64,000 nucleotides of DNA from Natranaerofaba carboxydovora. GTDB taxonomy: Bacteria > Bacillota > Natranaerobiia > Natranaerobiales > Natranaerofabaceae. Below, piece by piece: positions 35,724 through 44,392 of the stretch (positions within the stretch are counted from its first letter, which is position 1; each line of letters begins with the position of its first letter). A program made the translations under genes and the position numbers. Below the pieces are notes generated by a model, which ran no database searches, was not told the DNA's origin, and saw only the letters and a list, made by a program, of their open reading frames with translations. The stretch is from NCBI RefSeq assembly GCF_022539405.1, contig NZ_CP054394.1, forward strand, positions 1,242,501 to 1,306,500. The letters run 5' to 3'.

Positions 35724-36662
35724 TTAATTATTGCTTAGAGGTAGATAATGATAAAGTTCTCCTGCCATACTCTGTATAGGCATTGTTTGAAGCCACACTT
35801 TCCCTGGACCTTCCAAAGTGGTTAAAAACATCCCTTCGCCGCCAAGAAACATATTTTTTATTCCTTTTACTCTTTCAATACTAAAGCTAACCCCTTCTTC
35901 AAATGCTCCTACTGAACCTGTTTCTACTCTGATTTTTTCTCCCTGAGCCAAATCCTTCACAATACACTCTCCGTCTATTTCGATGAAAGCTAGCCCCTGT
36001 CCTGATAACTTTTGCATAATAAAACCTTCCCCGCCAAAGAATCCAGAACCAAGCCGTCTTTGAATATGGATGTCATAATCTACAGACTCATAAGCACACA
36101 AAAAAGAACGTCTTTGACAAATAACTGTTCCTTTGGAAATATCTAAAGGAAGGATATTTCCAGGATAAGTATGACCAAAAGCAACTATTGCACCATCATC
36201 TAATCCAGTAAAATATTGCACAAACATATCTTCCCCGGACATTTTTCTTTTGAATGCTCCAAAAACACCACCTTTCATTTCAGTATCCATTTTGATGTTC
36301 TGATCCATCCACTGCATAGCGCCACTTTGAGCGTATAGTCTTTCATCTTTATCTAGCATTATCTCCACCATGGGCATAACTGAACCTAAGATTTGATATT
36401 TCAATCCCTTCAGCTCCTTTTTAGAATTATTAATATTATTATTAGACCTTACGCTTAACCCACTTACATTATTAGCATTTGAGATGTTTTCTTGGTTGAC
36501 AAACAAATCTTTTATTTGGCTTGCAGGTGTCCAATTATTTAGCTTTTCTGACCAAACTAAGTCATTTTTGTTTAAATAATTATCACCTTTAAGTTGTAGA
36601 AGTTGATTCCAATCATAAGGTCCATACTGCTTACCTTCTTTTGTTATATACCAATTTGACAT
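35724..36662 (-). CDS. GYF_2 domain plus TIGR00266 (AIM24) protein
   Basis: About 312 residues. The N-terminus is a GYF_2-type domain (WYITKEGKQYGPYDWNQLL, with WTPASQIKDL). From residue about 85 it is the TIGR00266/AIM24 beta fold (GSVMPMVEIMLDKDERLYAQ, SGEDMFVQYFTG, FFGGEGFIMQKLSG, FLGGEGMFLTTLEGPG). The family is often encoded near stress and envelope genes but has no proven biochemical activity. The ATG at 36662 is better placed relative to GGATGGTG than the one four codons upstream. Its promoter region carries operator copy 3. Confidence 0.86.
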   Translation of the reverse strand: MSNWYITKEGKQYGPYDWNQLLQLKGDNYLNKNDLVWSEKLNNWTPASQIKDLFVNQENISNANNVSGLSVRSNNNINNSKKELKGLKYQILGSVMPMVEIMLDKDERLYAQSGAMQWMDQNIKMDTEMKGGVFGAFKRKMSGEDMFVQYFTGLDDGAIVAFGHTYPGNILPLDISKGTVICQRRSFLCAYESVDYDIHIQRRLGSGFFGGEGFIMQKLSGQGLAFIEIDGECIVKDLAQGEKIRVETGSVGAFEEGVSFSIERVKGIKNMFLGGEGMFLTTLEGPGKVWLQTMPIQSMAGELYHYLPLSNN

Positions 36663-36815
36663 TTTTTTCACCATCCTTTTTCTTTTATTTTTTTGAGTTT
36701 ATTAGCTAACTTTGACCATTGTAGCCAAAAGCTATTTTGACATCTTTTATCAGACTTATATTAAGTGAATATACAAATTTATTAATATAATTTTAGGTTA
36801 ATTTTACAAATAAAA

Positions 36816-36835
36816 AATCACCCTTAAGGGTGATT
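36816..36835. promoter_or_regulatory. Operator copy 3
   Basis: AATCACCCTTAAGGGTGATT, identical in its 18-bp core to copy 1. Reading on the minus strand toward the TIGR00266 gene, TAAAAT lies 21 nt after the core, again the geometry of copies 1 and 2. Confidence 0.75.
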
Positions 36836-36952
36836 GTGAAATAATAATTAGTAAATGGTTTAAATTAGTAATAATAAATTAGCTTATTTAACCAAAAAAT
36901 AATTATGAAACTAATAATTTGATTTTACTTTAACCAAATTGAGGTGATCATA

Positions 36953-37096
36953 ATTAAAATAAAGGATAGGTTTACAGGTGGAGTCATTGCGGGTATAGGA
37001 GCAAATTTGGTAAAAATGGGAATTGGACAAACAGCTAATGTAGAACCAAGCACAAGCTTCAAAGAGACAATTATGAACCGTGTTCTTCCCAAGTAG
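36953..37096 (+). CDS. 47-residue small protein or remnant, ATT start
   Basis: The frame begins KIKDRFTGGVIAGIGANLVK and runs for 47 codons. A full anti-SD match GAGGTGAT (36941-36948) precedes it, but the codon 8 nt after GAGG is ATT (36953); a GTG in frame overlaps the ribosome site itself. The start resembles the N-terminus of small multi-span membrane proteins in Firmicutes (KIKDR, then a Gly-rich hydrophobic segment). It may be a truncated relic. It overlaps the end of the nitroreductase gene by 26 nt, convergently. Confidence 0.4.
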   Translation: MKIKDRFTGGVIAGIGANLVKMGIGQTANVEPSTSFKETIMNRVLPK

Positions 37097-37946
37097 CTAT
37101 ATATTGCAGGTTATTTATTCCTTCAAAACATGTAATGTCTAATTTATCGTTAATAATCCATTGTCCATTTAGTCCTTTTTCTAGTGCTGATAGTTCAAAG
37201 TGACACATTGCTATCCCCATATCTATCTTTTGAATATCAAATCCTATAGCTTTGTTTACAACTTTTGAATATTCCATGAAAAAATGCCAGTTATTATTTT
37301 CTTTAATAATACGCCATGGTTGAAAATTTGAGGCTGAAGGCGCTAATCTTACCATTTCAAGTGGTGTTTCATAGTAGCCGGCCTTTTCTTTAGTGATTGG
37401 CGAATTAATGGAATTATTAAAAAATAGTTTTTCCCATGATTTTCGTTTTTTAGAGCCTGCAGCAGTTTTCATTATTTTGTCAATCATGCTTTTTTTGGTG
37501 TCAGGATAGCCAATTGGGGTTATAATAGGTAGGAATTCATTTTCTTTTAGACCTGTGAGTTTATCTAAGCCTTTAATATTAAAAGTACCACCAAGCCAAC
37601 AGGTTCCAAGTCCTAGAGAAGTTGCATAAAGAATTAATTTTTCTAAAGTGTATCCAAGATTCAAAAGACTATAGGCTTCATCCTCTTTTACTACCCCGGT
37701 AACAAAGTTTTTGGCACCTTTGATAACTCCATATGTACCAATTTTGCCACCGGTTTCTTTTACAAAAGAATCATCGTTTAAAAAAACAAAACGTACTTCT
37801 GAGGAAAAGGGGCTTTCTATAGAATTAGAGTAGTTTTTAAGGTCAGACTCAACTTCTTCTGACAAAGCCACTGGCTTATAAGTTCTAATAGAGCTTCGTT
37901 TTTTTATAACTTCTGTTATATCTTTATTAAAAAATTTGATATCCAT
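37071..37946 (-). CDS. Nitroreductase family protein (TM-nitroreductase type)
   Basis: A 291-residue FMN-binding fold of the duplicated TM1586-like group. KRSSIRTYKP at residues 16-25, LGTCWLGGTFN and the second-half RLAPSASNFQPWRI support this. No sign of a membrane segment. Substrate unknown. AAAGGAGC precedes the ATG. Confidence 0.85.
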   Translation of the reverse strand: MDIKFFNKDITEVIKKRSSIRTYKPVALSEEVESDLKNYSNSIESPFSSEVRFVFLNDDSFVKETGGKIGTYGVIKGAKNFVTGVVKEDEAYSLLNLGYTLEKLILYATSLGLGTCWLGGTFNIKGLDKLTGLKENEFLPIITPIGYPDTKKSMIDKIMKTAAGSKKRKSWEKLFFNNSINSPITKEKAGYYETPLEMVRLAPSASNFQPWRIIKENNNWHFFMEYSKVVNKAIGFDIQKIDMGIAMCHFELSALEKGLNGQWIINDKLDITCFEGINNLQYIATWEEHGS

Positions 37947-37981
37947 ATATGATCAAGCTCCTTTTTTACTATTTTGCCTTC

Positions 37982-38830
37982 TTACTTCTTTAATTTATTA
38001 AGTTCAGAGATAAAAGAATTTATACTTTTCCAAAAGTCTTCACTCATATCAATGGTGTTATGGTCTTTATCTTTGATAACTTTTAATTCATACTCTCCTC
38101 CCCACTCTTTGGCTAATTTTTTGCCATGTTCAGGAGGAACAAGATTGTCATTCTCTGCAATTAAGGCTAGCATTGGAGTTTTGATATTGGGTGCTTTGTT
38201 CACAGAGTCAAAATTATGTTTTAAAAGATAGGAAACAGGCAAAAAAGGTAATTTATTTTTAGCCACATTAGTGATACTATCATAGGGAGTTACTAATATT
38301 AAACCTTTTACTTCTCGTTTACTTGCCAGATGAACCACAACGCCAGAACCAAGGCTTCTACCCATTAGTACGATATTATTTTCGTCAATATCTTCCCTAC
38401 TAGCCATATAATCATATATTGTTAACGCATCAGAAAACAATTTTTCTTCTGTAGGTGTGCCTTCACTTAAACCATAGCCTCTGTAATTAAAAGGAGCTAA
38501 TGAATATCCTGGAAATTTGTCCTTAACTTCTACCATGTGAGAAACTTCTTCGGCATTACCACCAAAATATAATACCAGGGGAGATTTTTCTTGTTTATTA
38601 TTACTATTGTCTTCTTTTGCAAGCCATCCATGTAACTTTGTACTATCATTTGATTTAATATTTATACTTTCAATGTTTTTGAGTTCTTTTTCTTTTTCGC
38701 TAAAAGGTTCTTTTGGTAATGATACAGGGTGAAATAATAATTTTTCTTGTAAAATATAAGTAAGAACAACTATTACTAGATAAATTATTAATAAAATTAT
38801 AAATACATTTAATATAGATTTTATTGGCAA
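37982..38830 (-). CDS. Membrane-anchored alpha/beta hydrolase
   Basis: About 282 residues: one N-terminal membrane helix, then an alpha/beta hydrolase fold with the oxyanion loop LYFGGNAEE, the PFNYRGYGLSEG strand, the nucleophile elbow GRSLGSG, the acid in ALIAENDNLVPP and the catalytic His in KDHNTIDMS. Probably a serine esterase of the BEM46-type. I prefer TTG 38830 because AGGTGAT is 8 nt before it, while the GTG at 38839 overlaps that site. Confidence 0.86.
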   Translation of the reverse strand: MPIKSILNVFIILLIIYLVIVVLTYILQEKLLFHPVSLPKEPFSEKEKELKNIESINIKSNDSTKLHGWLAKEDNSNNKQEKSPLVLYFGGNAEEVSHMVEVKDKFPGYSLAPFNYRGYGLSEGTPTEEKLFSDALTIYDYMASREDIDENNIVLMGRSLGSGVVVHLASKREVKGLILVTPYDSITNVAKNKLPFLPVSYLLKHNFDSVNKAPNIKTPMLALIAENDNLVPPEHGKKLAKEWGGEYELKVIKDKDHNTIDMSEDFWKSINSFISELNKLKK

Positions 38831-38853
38831 TAATATCACCTGCCTAGCTTGTT

Positions 38854-39753
38854 TTATGGATAAATATTTAGATAATAAGTTTCACTTGGCCATAATTCAC
38901 CTTCGTGAATAAGACCGTTTTTATAAATAGCTCTTATTGATATTCTTTTTACTTCTTTATCAAAATCTTTACTAGCTGAGAATATCTGACCTTCTCCAAA
39001 ATCTGAGATACTTTTTTCGCCAACCTCTGTTCTATGACTAAAGTCATGTTGATTTGAATCTATTTTATCACTTAACTTTCCTTTATCTAATTTAATGGTT
39101 TCATCGTTATTTTCCTGATATTCTATGTCCATGTATATATCCTTAACTTCAAAAAAGTCAAAGATAGGCTTGTCTTGAAACAACTCAATTCCATAATTAC
39201 TAGGTCCGGCCATACTTCTACTGCTTCCATGGTATATATTCGTAATCCTTGCCAGGGCTGGTTTGTAATAATGGTTTGGGATTATATTCTCGTCACTACT
39301 TTTGTATACCTCCCCAGAAGCTACAAACCTATACTTATATGTTTTTTCAGGCTCTAAATTTAAAGTAGCGAGATAACTGGTGTCAGAGATTTTGTCTGCT
39401 TCTTGCCTAGTCCAATCTTTACCATTACTGCTGTATTCAACTAATACAGAAGCATCTTTTTCTAACTCTCTAAAGCTCCAGGCAAGATCTAAAATAATTT
39501 CATCTTGAGTAGAGTTTTCTGTATTAGGGTGAAAGTCTTTAGACACTATCCATTTTTCTGCTTCTTTTAGTTGTCTCAAACTGTTATTTAGTGAGCTTAT
39601 TCGTGATGATAAACTATTATATTCATTTCTATTAAGCCCTTCAATATTGTTGATGGCTCTTTCAAGTTCATTAGTCTTGTTAAAGGCAGACATACTTGTA
39701 CCAATGCTAATAACGAGTAGTAAAATTAATATTAAATATTTTATATTTTCCAA
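38854..39753 (-). CDS. Exported or membrane-anchored protein with coiled coil, unknown
   Basis: A 299-residue protein. The N-terminal hydrophobic segment (LILILLLVISIGTSMSAF) is followed by a coiled coil (about 25-70) and a beta-rich region with a fibronectin-like motif (LNLEPEKTYKYRFVAS). The rest has no recognised family. Start is TTG after AGGAGGAGAACACTT. Immediately upstream of the hydrolase gene (14 nt apart or so), probably one transcript. It likely works at the cell surface. Confidence 0.62.
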   Translation of the reverse strand: MENIKYLILILLLVISIGTSMSAFNKTNELERAINNIEGLNRNEYNSLSSRISSLNNSLRQLKEAEKWIVSKDFHPNTENSTQDEIILDLAWSFRELEKDASVLVEYSSNGKDWTRQEADKISDTSYLATLNLEPEKTYKYRFVASGEVYKSSDENIIPNHYYKPALARITNIYHGSSRSMAGPSNYGIELFQDKPIFDFFEVKDIYMDIEYQENNDETIKLDKGKLSDKIDSNQHDFSHRTEVGEKSISDFGEGQIFSASKDFDKEVKRISIRAIYKNGLIHEGELWPSETYYLNIYP

Positions 39754-39857
39754 AAGTGTTCTCCTCCTAATTTTAGTAAGAATTAAGTCTATATTAGTAC
39801 TGTATTATTTAAGACGTATTGTTTTTGAATATGTTATTTATAACTATCGAATTAATT

Positions 39858-39889
39858 TAAAAATCCTGACCACATATCAATGGCCAGGA
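39858..39889 (-). terminator. Terminator of the CAP-domain gene
   Basis: On the minus strand TCCTGGCC pairs with GGTCAGGA (one G-U), followed by TTTTTAA. Confidence 0.7.
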
Positions 39890-39967
39890 CTGAATACATA
39901 CCAAAACTATCGAACAAATTTTATTAATATATGGTAATTTAATTATATACCGAAAGAGCCTAAAAGT

Positions 39968-41365
39968 CTATCTAGGGGTAATAAATTTTTGTGTATAATA
40001 TTTATTATAAGCGCCTGTACCTAAAGCTTGAAATACCGGGTTTAATATAGCTTCACGGTGTCCAAGACTGTTCATTAAATTTTCGTGAGCTTCTATAGCA
40101 TCCGACTGTCCAAATGCTATATTTTCGCCAACTGACGAATATAATATATTTGCTTTAGTCACCCTATCTCCAGGACCGCCAGTAGTTGGAGAAGTATGAC
40201 TGAAAAAATTGTTTTCATACATATCTATTGAATGCTCTTTAGCAACTACAGCTATTTCCTCATGAAAATCTAGTGGATCGATTCCCATTCTAACTCTTAT
40301 AGAATTAACTAAATCAAATAATTGAAGTTCATTAGCACGGTTAACCTCTTCTTGTTCTTGTTCAGATAGGTCTTGTGCTTGATGTTCTGGGGAATCACCA
40401 CTAAAAGTCCAACTGATTGAGTAATTGCCAGAAGCGAGTACAAACTCAGGTTCACTAAGTCTGACAGAAGTAATATAGTTATTGTTATGTATATCAATAA
40501 ATATCTCTAAGGCGATATCATCTTCTGTAATTACCAGGTATTTTTCCATTGGACTTTTATCACTTTGGTTAATAGTATAATCGGCTGATTCATTTGAATA
40601 TTCAACTGTTTCTTCATAAGGAAATAATTTTTTTGCTTCTTTCTCACTTAAACCTACTTTAAGGCCTTTGAAATTTAAGTTATTTGAATTACTATACAAA
40701 TTAACAACTTTATTATTACCATTAATACCTACTTGTAGATAATTTTCATAATCATGATTATAGATCCACCACTCAAAACCATAAGCACTTGGGTCTTTTC
40801 TATCAGGTTTGTCTAATAATTCTATAACTGAGTCTTTACTATCTCCGATAGATAAACCATAAAATTCTTTGCCTTTATCATTATTATCATCAACTTTATC
40901 TGTTATAGATATTGTTATTACAGAGTTGTCTCTATTCCAATCTACGCTTGAACCAAGATTTTCTGACACAAAGCGCAAAGGAACATAGTTTCTGTTATAT
41001 TCTTCATTGAATACCATTTTGGTATCCATTTCTTCCTCAATGCCATTAACAGAGATTATGTCACTATCTATTTGTAATTCAATATGAAGTTCATCTTTAG
41101 ATACTGTTACTGTCTCTGTTTGTGGGTCCCATTCAACCTCTGCACCAAGATTTTCAGAGATAAACCGGATAGGTACCATTGTTCTATTATTTGAATCAAT
41201 ATATGGTGTAGCATCTGTGAATACAGCTGGTTTATCGTTTATCATAACTTCTATTTCTTGTTTTGAATGAACAAGTTCGATATTAAACATCATTAATAAA
41301 AATATAGTTAAAGATATAACTAAAACAAAATAACCACGATATAAAGTTTTTTGACTAATAGACAT
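39968..41365 (-). CDS. Secreted CAP-domain protein with copper-amine-oxidase-N stalk
   Basis: A 465-residue exported protein: signal/membrane segment (about 10-30), two copper-amine-oxidase-N-type repeats (VPIRFISENLGAEVEW, VPLRFVSENLGSSVDW), a CAP-associated domain (about 165-310), then a C-terminal CAP/SCP domain (LVNSIRVRMGIDPL, HSIDMYENNFFSHTSP, GENIAFG). CAP proteins of this type are common in spore-forming Firmicutes; the activity is unknown. AGGAGATGC precedes the ATG at a spacing of about 12 nt. Confidence 0.88.
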   Translation of the reverse strand: MSISQKTLYRGYFVLVISLTIFLLMMFNIELVHSKQEIEVMINDKPAVFTDATPYIDSNNRTMVPIRFISENLGAEVEWDPQTETVTVSKDELHIELQIDSDIISVNGIEEEMDTKMVFNEEYNRNYVPLRFVSENLGSSVDWNRDNSVITISITDKVDDNNDKGKEFYGLSIGDSKDSVIELLDKPDRKDPSAYGFEWWIYNHDYENYLQVGINGNNKVVNLYSNSNNLNFKGLKVGLSEKEAKKLFPYEETVEYSNESADYTINQSDKSPMEKYLVITEDDIALEIFIDIHNNNYITSVRLSEPEFVLASGNYSISWTFSGDSPEHQAQDLSEQEQEEVNRANELQLFDLVNSIRVRMGIDPLDFHEEIAVVAKEHSIDMYENNFFSHTSPTTGGPGDRVTKANILYSSVGENIAFGQSDAIEAHENLMNSLGHREAILNPVFQALGTGAYNKYYTQKFITPR

Positions 41366-41470
41366 TTTTGTATACGCATCTCCTCTCTACGTCTTTTCTG
41401 GCACAAATATCCTAACTTTCTTAATTATATCATAAAGTTATTACCTATTTGCTCGGTTTCGACAATTTAT

Positions 41471-44392
41471 TCATCTTCTATTTAAATTTGTTATTAACTC
41501 CTCTCCTTTTGTAGGAGAAAACACTCCATTTTTCAGGCTAAAAAACTGAGCGCTCTGACTGTAATCTAAAATAGCTTTAACTAACTCGGGATGACAGGTA
41601 AGTATAAAAATTTGATGTGTTTTGGATAACTCTGTTAGAAGAGAAACTGTTCTACCTAAATGGTACATATCAAAATTTGTCAGTGTATCATCTAAAATAA
41701 CCGGAAGGGGTGGTGTTATTTCTTTTATTCTACTAAGTCTCACTGACAAAAAAAGCTGTTCTTTAGTACCTCTGCTTAAAACATCAGTTGTTTGAACGAT
41801 CTCTCCATTTTTACTTTCTATATGAAAATCTGAGTTCATTAGGTCAGGAACGGGCATAATCCCTTTATAATCACCATCAGTTATTTTCTCAAAATAAACA
41901 TTAGCTTCTTTTAATAAGTCTTCTTTAGCTTTCTTTAAAAATTTTGACTTAGCTTCTTTAAGTAGAAATGCTGCTACTTTATTAACCGCATATTTTTCAG
42001 CTAGGGGTCTTAAATCTTTTCTAGCAGAATCTATTTTAGCCTGTGATTTTTGTATATTTTCATCTGTTGCTAGATCTTTTAGTTCTAGCTCTAGTTGTTT
42101 AGTATTGTCTTTAGCTTTGTCTAATCGTTCTTTTAACTCTGCAATTTTTCTTTCATTTTCTTTCTTTGACTCTTTTATTTCTTTGACAATAGCATACTCC
42201 TTCCAATAATTGCGAAACCTTTTTATGAGTTCTTCATTTTGGACTAGATGGTCTTCTTCTATTCCAAAAGCTTCTTTTACCCTATCCATTTTTAAAAAAG
42301 AAACCAGCTGACTTTTTAATATACTTAACTCTTCTTCTAGCTGTCTATATTTTTCCTGCTTTGTTATCCTGTCTTTTAACGTTTTTAACGTAGACAATAT
42401 GCTTTTAGTTCCACTAATTTCATTTAAATTAAGTTCACTTATCATCTTTTCTTCTAAATCTTTTTTTCTTTGCTCAAGCCTTTTAATTTCTAGTGCTTCT
42501 TTTGATAATTCTAAAAGCTGTTCTAACTTAATAAGTAAATTTTCGCCTTTAGTAAGTACTTCTTCTTTAGAGATTTCATTTTGCAAGCTAGTTGTTTGGT
42601 ACATCTTAGTGTAAATTTCATCAATTAATGTATAAAGTTTTTCAAATTCATTTACTAAATTTATTTTCTTTTGTTCAAAGTTAATTTTTAAGGATTTCAA
42701 GTTTTCAACTTTTTCATTTAAAGTGATAACCTGATGTAAATGTTCTTTGATCATCTCAACAGCAATATTTTTATTAAGACCTATATTTTGTTTATACCAT
42801 TCAATCTTGTTTTCTAAGTCTTTAATCTCCTCTACCAATTCCTTTTCTTTTTCTATTTCTATTTCTAGCTGTTTTTGTGTTTTATCAATCTGAAACATCA
42901 AATCATCTTTGCGTAATCTTTCATGGCTGGTATTTTGATGTTTGATCAATATATATAAGCCGGCACCTATTATTCCAGCACTACCGATTAGAGTTCCAAG
43001 CAAAATGTTAACTAAGCCTGTTATACCTCCGACTATCACAAATATTAAAGAAAACATAAAGTATTTATTTAAATAACTTATGCTTTCAGGAGTTCTAATT
43101 TTTGCTAACTGCGAATTTAAATGATTTAATTCTTCCTCGAAACTCTTTTTGTCCTCTAAAACTTGATTTTTTTGTCTCGATAATTCTAGATATTCTTCTA
43201 TACATCTAATAAGTGCATCTTTATTCAAATTATCTAGTTTCATATTTGTAATTTTGTCCAAACTATCTCCTAGTCCGTCTGAAACCTTGTTAGCTTCAAT
43301 CTTTAAGTTATATTCAGTATTCTGTATTTCTGCTTTTTCTTCTCTATATCTTTGGAGTCTTTCTCTTAAGCCAGATGCCTGCCTATAATACATATCTATC
43401 TGATTATAATTGGTTATTAAAGATTTCTTTACTGCTGAAACAATTTTTTCTTTTTCTAATTTTCCTTTATCTAAATAATTTTGAGTAATTTTGTTAACAA
43501 AAGCTTCATAAGCAGTTTCAATATCATTACTTAAGTTTTGATATTCTTCTATAAACTGATCAATTTTTTCCAGGGATATATAGCACTCTTCTTGTAAAAG
43601 GTTTTTTATATCAGGGGCATTTAAAGAATTTTCTAGATCAGTTAATTTTTGATAATCTGTATACCAGTGTTCTAACACTTCTAGTCTTGTAGATATTAAA
43701 GATTGATCATCTAACCGGTCCTGGATTTCTTTTATTTGGTCATCTAACTCTTTTTTTTCATTTAATTTTTGATAATACATATTTACTTGTGATTTGGCTC
43801 TATCTCTTAACTCGAGCCCTGCTTTTATTTGATTATAAAATGGCTTAAATTCTTTAACATTAGGACTTCCATTTTTGCCTCCAATTTTTTCTGCTTCTTT
43901 TCTAAGTTTTTTCTCGACGGGCGAAATTTGAATAATATCTTTTAATCCAGCCCCTAACAAGACTGATTGAAGTTTGTCTTCTTCTTTTTTATCTAGATTA
44001 TCAGGTAGGCGCTTCAATTCTTCCAGACTAATGGTAAATAACTGCTGATATGTGAACATATCAAGGTTATTGTAAAGACAAGTAGATCCTTTCACTCTAC
44101 TAAAATCACCTTGTAAACAGCTAACCTTAGGCTCAGAATGTCCTTCGATTAATAACTGAAACTTATCCCCTGTTTCTAACATAAAATCTCCCTCTACCCT
44201 ATATTTGTTATTAGGCGAAGGAAGATTAGATTGACCCTTAAAACCATAACCAAGACATTTTAGCAATTTCTTAAAAGTTGTTTTACCAGATCTATTTGGC
44301 CCACCTATAACGACCATATTAGAGGATATATCTTCAATTGTCTGATTTCTAATAATTCCAAAATCGTCTATCCTGAGTCTTTTAATTTTCAA
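41471..44392 (-). CDS. yhaN: YhaN-type SMC-like ATPase (SbcC-related)
   Basis: A 973-residue protein with a P-loop near the N-terminus (GGPNRSGKTTFKKLLKCLGYGF), a very long coiled-coil middle interrupted by a hydrophobic hairpin (about 452-488, two membrane-like helices, also known for YhaN), and a C-terminal ABC signature (LSRGTKEQLFLSVRL) plus Walker B (LPVILDDTLTNFD). It partners a YhaO-type nuclease, encoded just upstream with a 4-nt overlap (TTGA). Together they resemble SbcCD/Rad50-Mre11 and probably process DNA ends. Confidence 0.9.
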   Translation of the reverse strand: MKIKRLRIDDFGIIRNQTIEDISSNMVVIGGPNRSGKTTFKKLLKCLGYGFKGQSNLPSPNNKYRVEGDFMLETGDKFQLLIEGHSEPKVSCLQGDFSRVKGSTCLYNNLDMFTYQQLFTISLEELKRLPDNLDKKEEDKLQSVLLGAGLKDIIQISPVEKKLRKEAEKIGGKNGSPNVKEFKPFYNQIKAGLELRDRAKSQVNMYYQKLNEKKELDDQIKEIQDRLDDQSLISTRLEVLEHWYTDYQKLTDLENSLNAPDIKNLLQEECYISLEKIDQFIEEYQNLSNDIETAYEAFVNKITQNYLDKGKLEKEKIVSAVKKSLITNYNQIDMYYRQASGLRERLQRYREEKAEIQNTEYNLKIEANKVSDGLGDSLDKITNMKLDNLNKDALIRCIEEYLELSRQKNQVLEDKKSFEEELNHLNSQLAKIRTPESISYLNKYFMFSLIFVIVGGITGLVNILLGTLIGSAGIIGAGLYILIKHQNTSHERLRKDDLMFQIDKTQKQLEIEIEKEKELVEEIKDLENKIEWYKQNIGLNKNIAVEMIKEHLHQVITLNEKVENLKSLKINFEQKKINLVNEFEKLYTLIDEIYTKMYQTTSLQNEISKEEVLTKGENLLIKLEQLLELSKEALEIKRLEQRKKDLEEKMISELNLNEISGTKSILSTLKTLKDRITKQEKYRQLEEELSILKSQLVSFLKMDRVKEAFGIEEDHLVQNEELIKRFRNYWKEYAIVKEIKESKKENERKIAELKERLDKAKDNTKQLELELKDLATDENIQKSQAKIDSARKDLRPLAEKYAVNKVAAFLLKEAKSKFLKKAKEDLLKEANVYFEKITDGDYKGIMPVPDLMNSDFHIESKNGEIVQTTDVLSRGTKEQLFLSVRLSRIKEITPPLPVILDDTLTNFDMYHLGRTVSLLTELSKTHQIFILTCHPELVKAILDYSQSAQFFSLKNGVFSPTKGEELITNLNRR

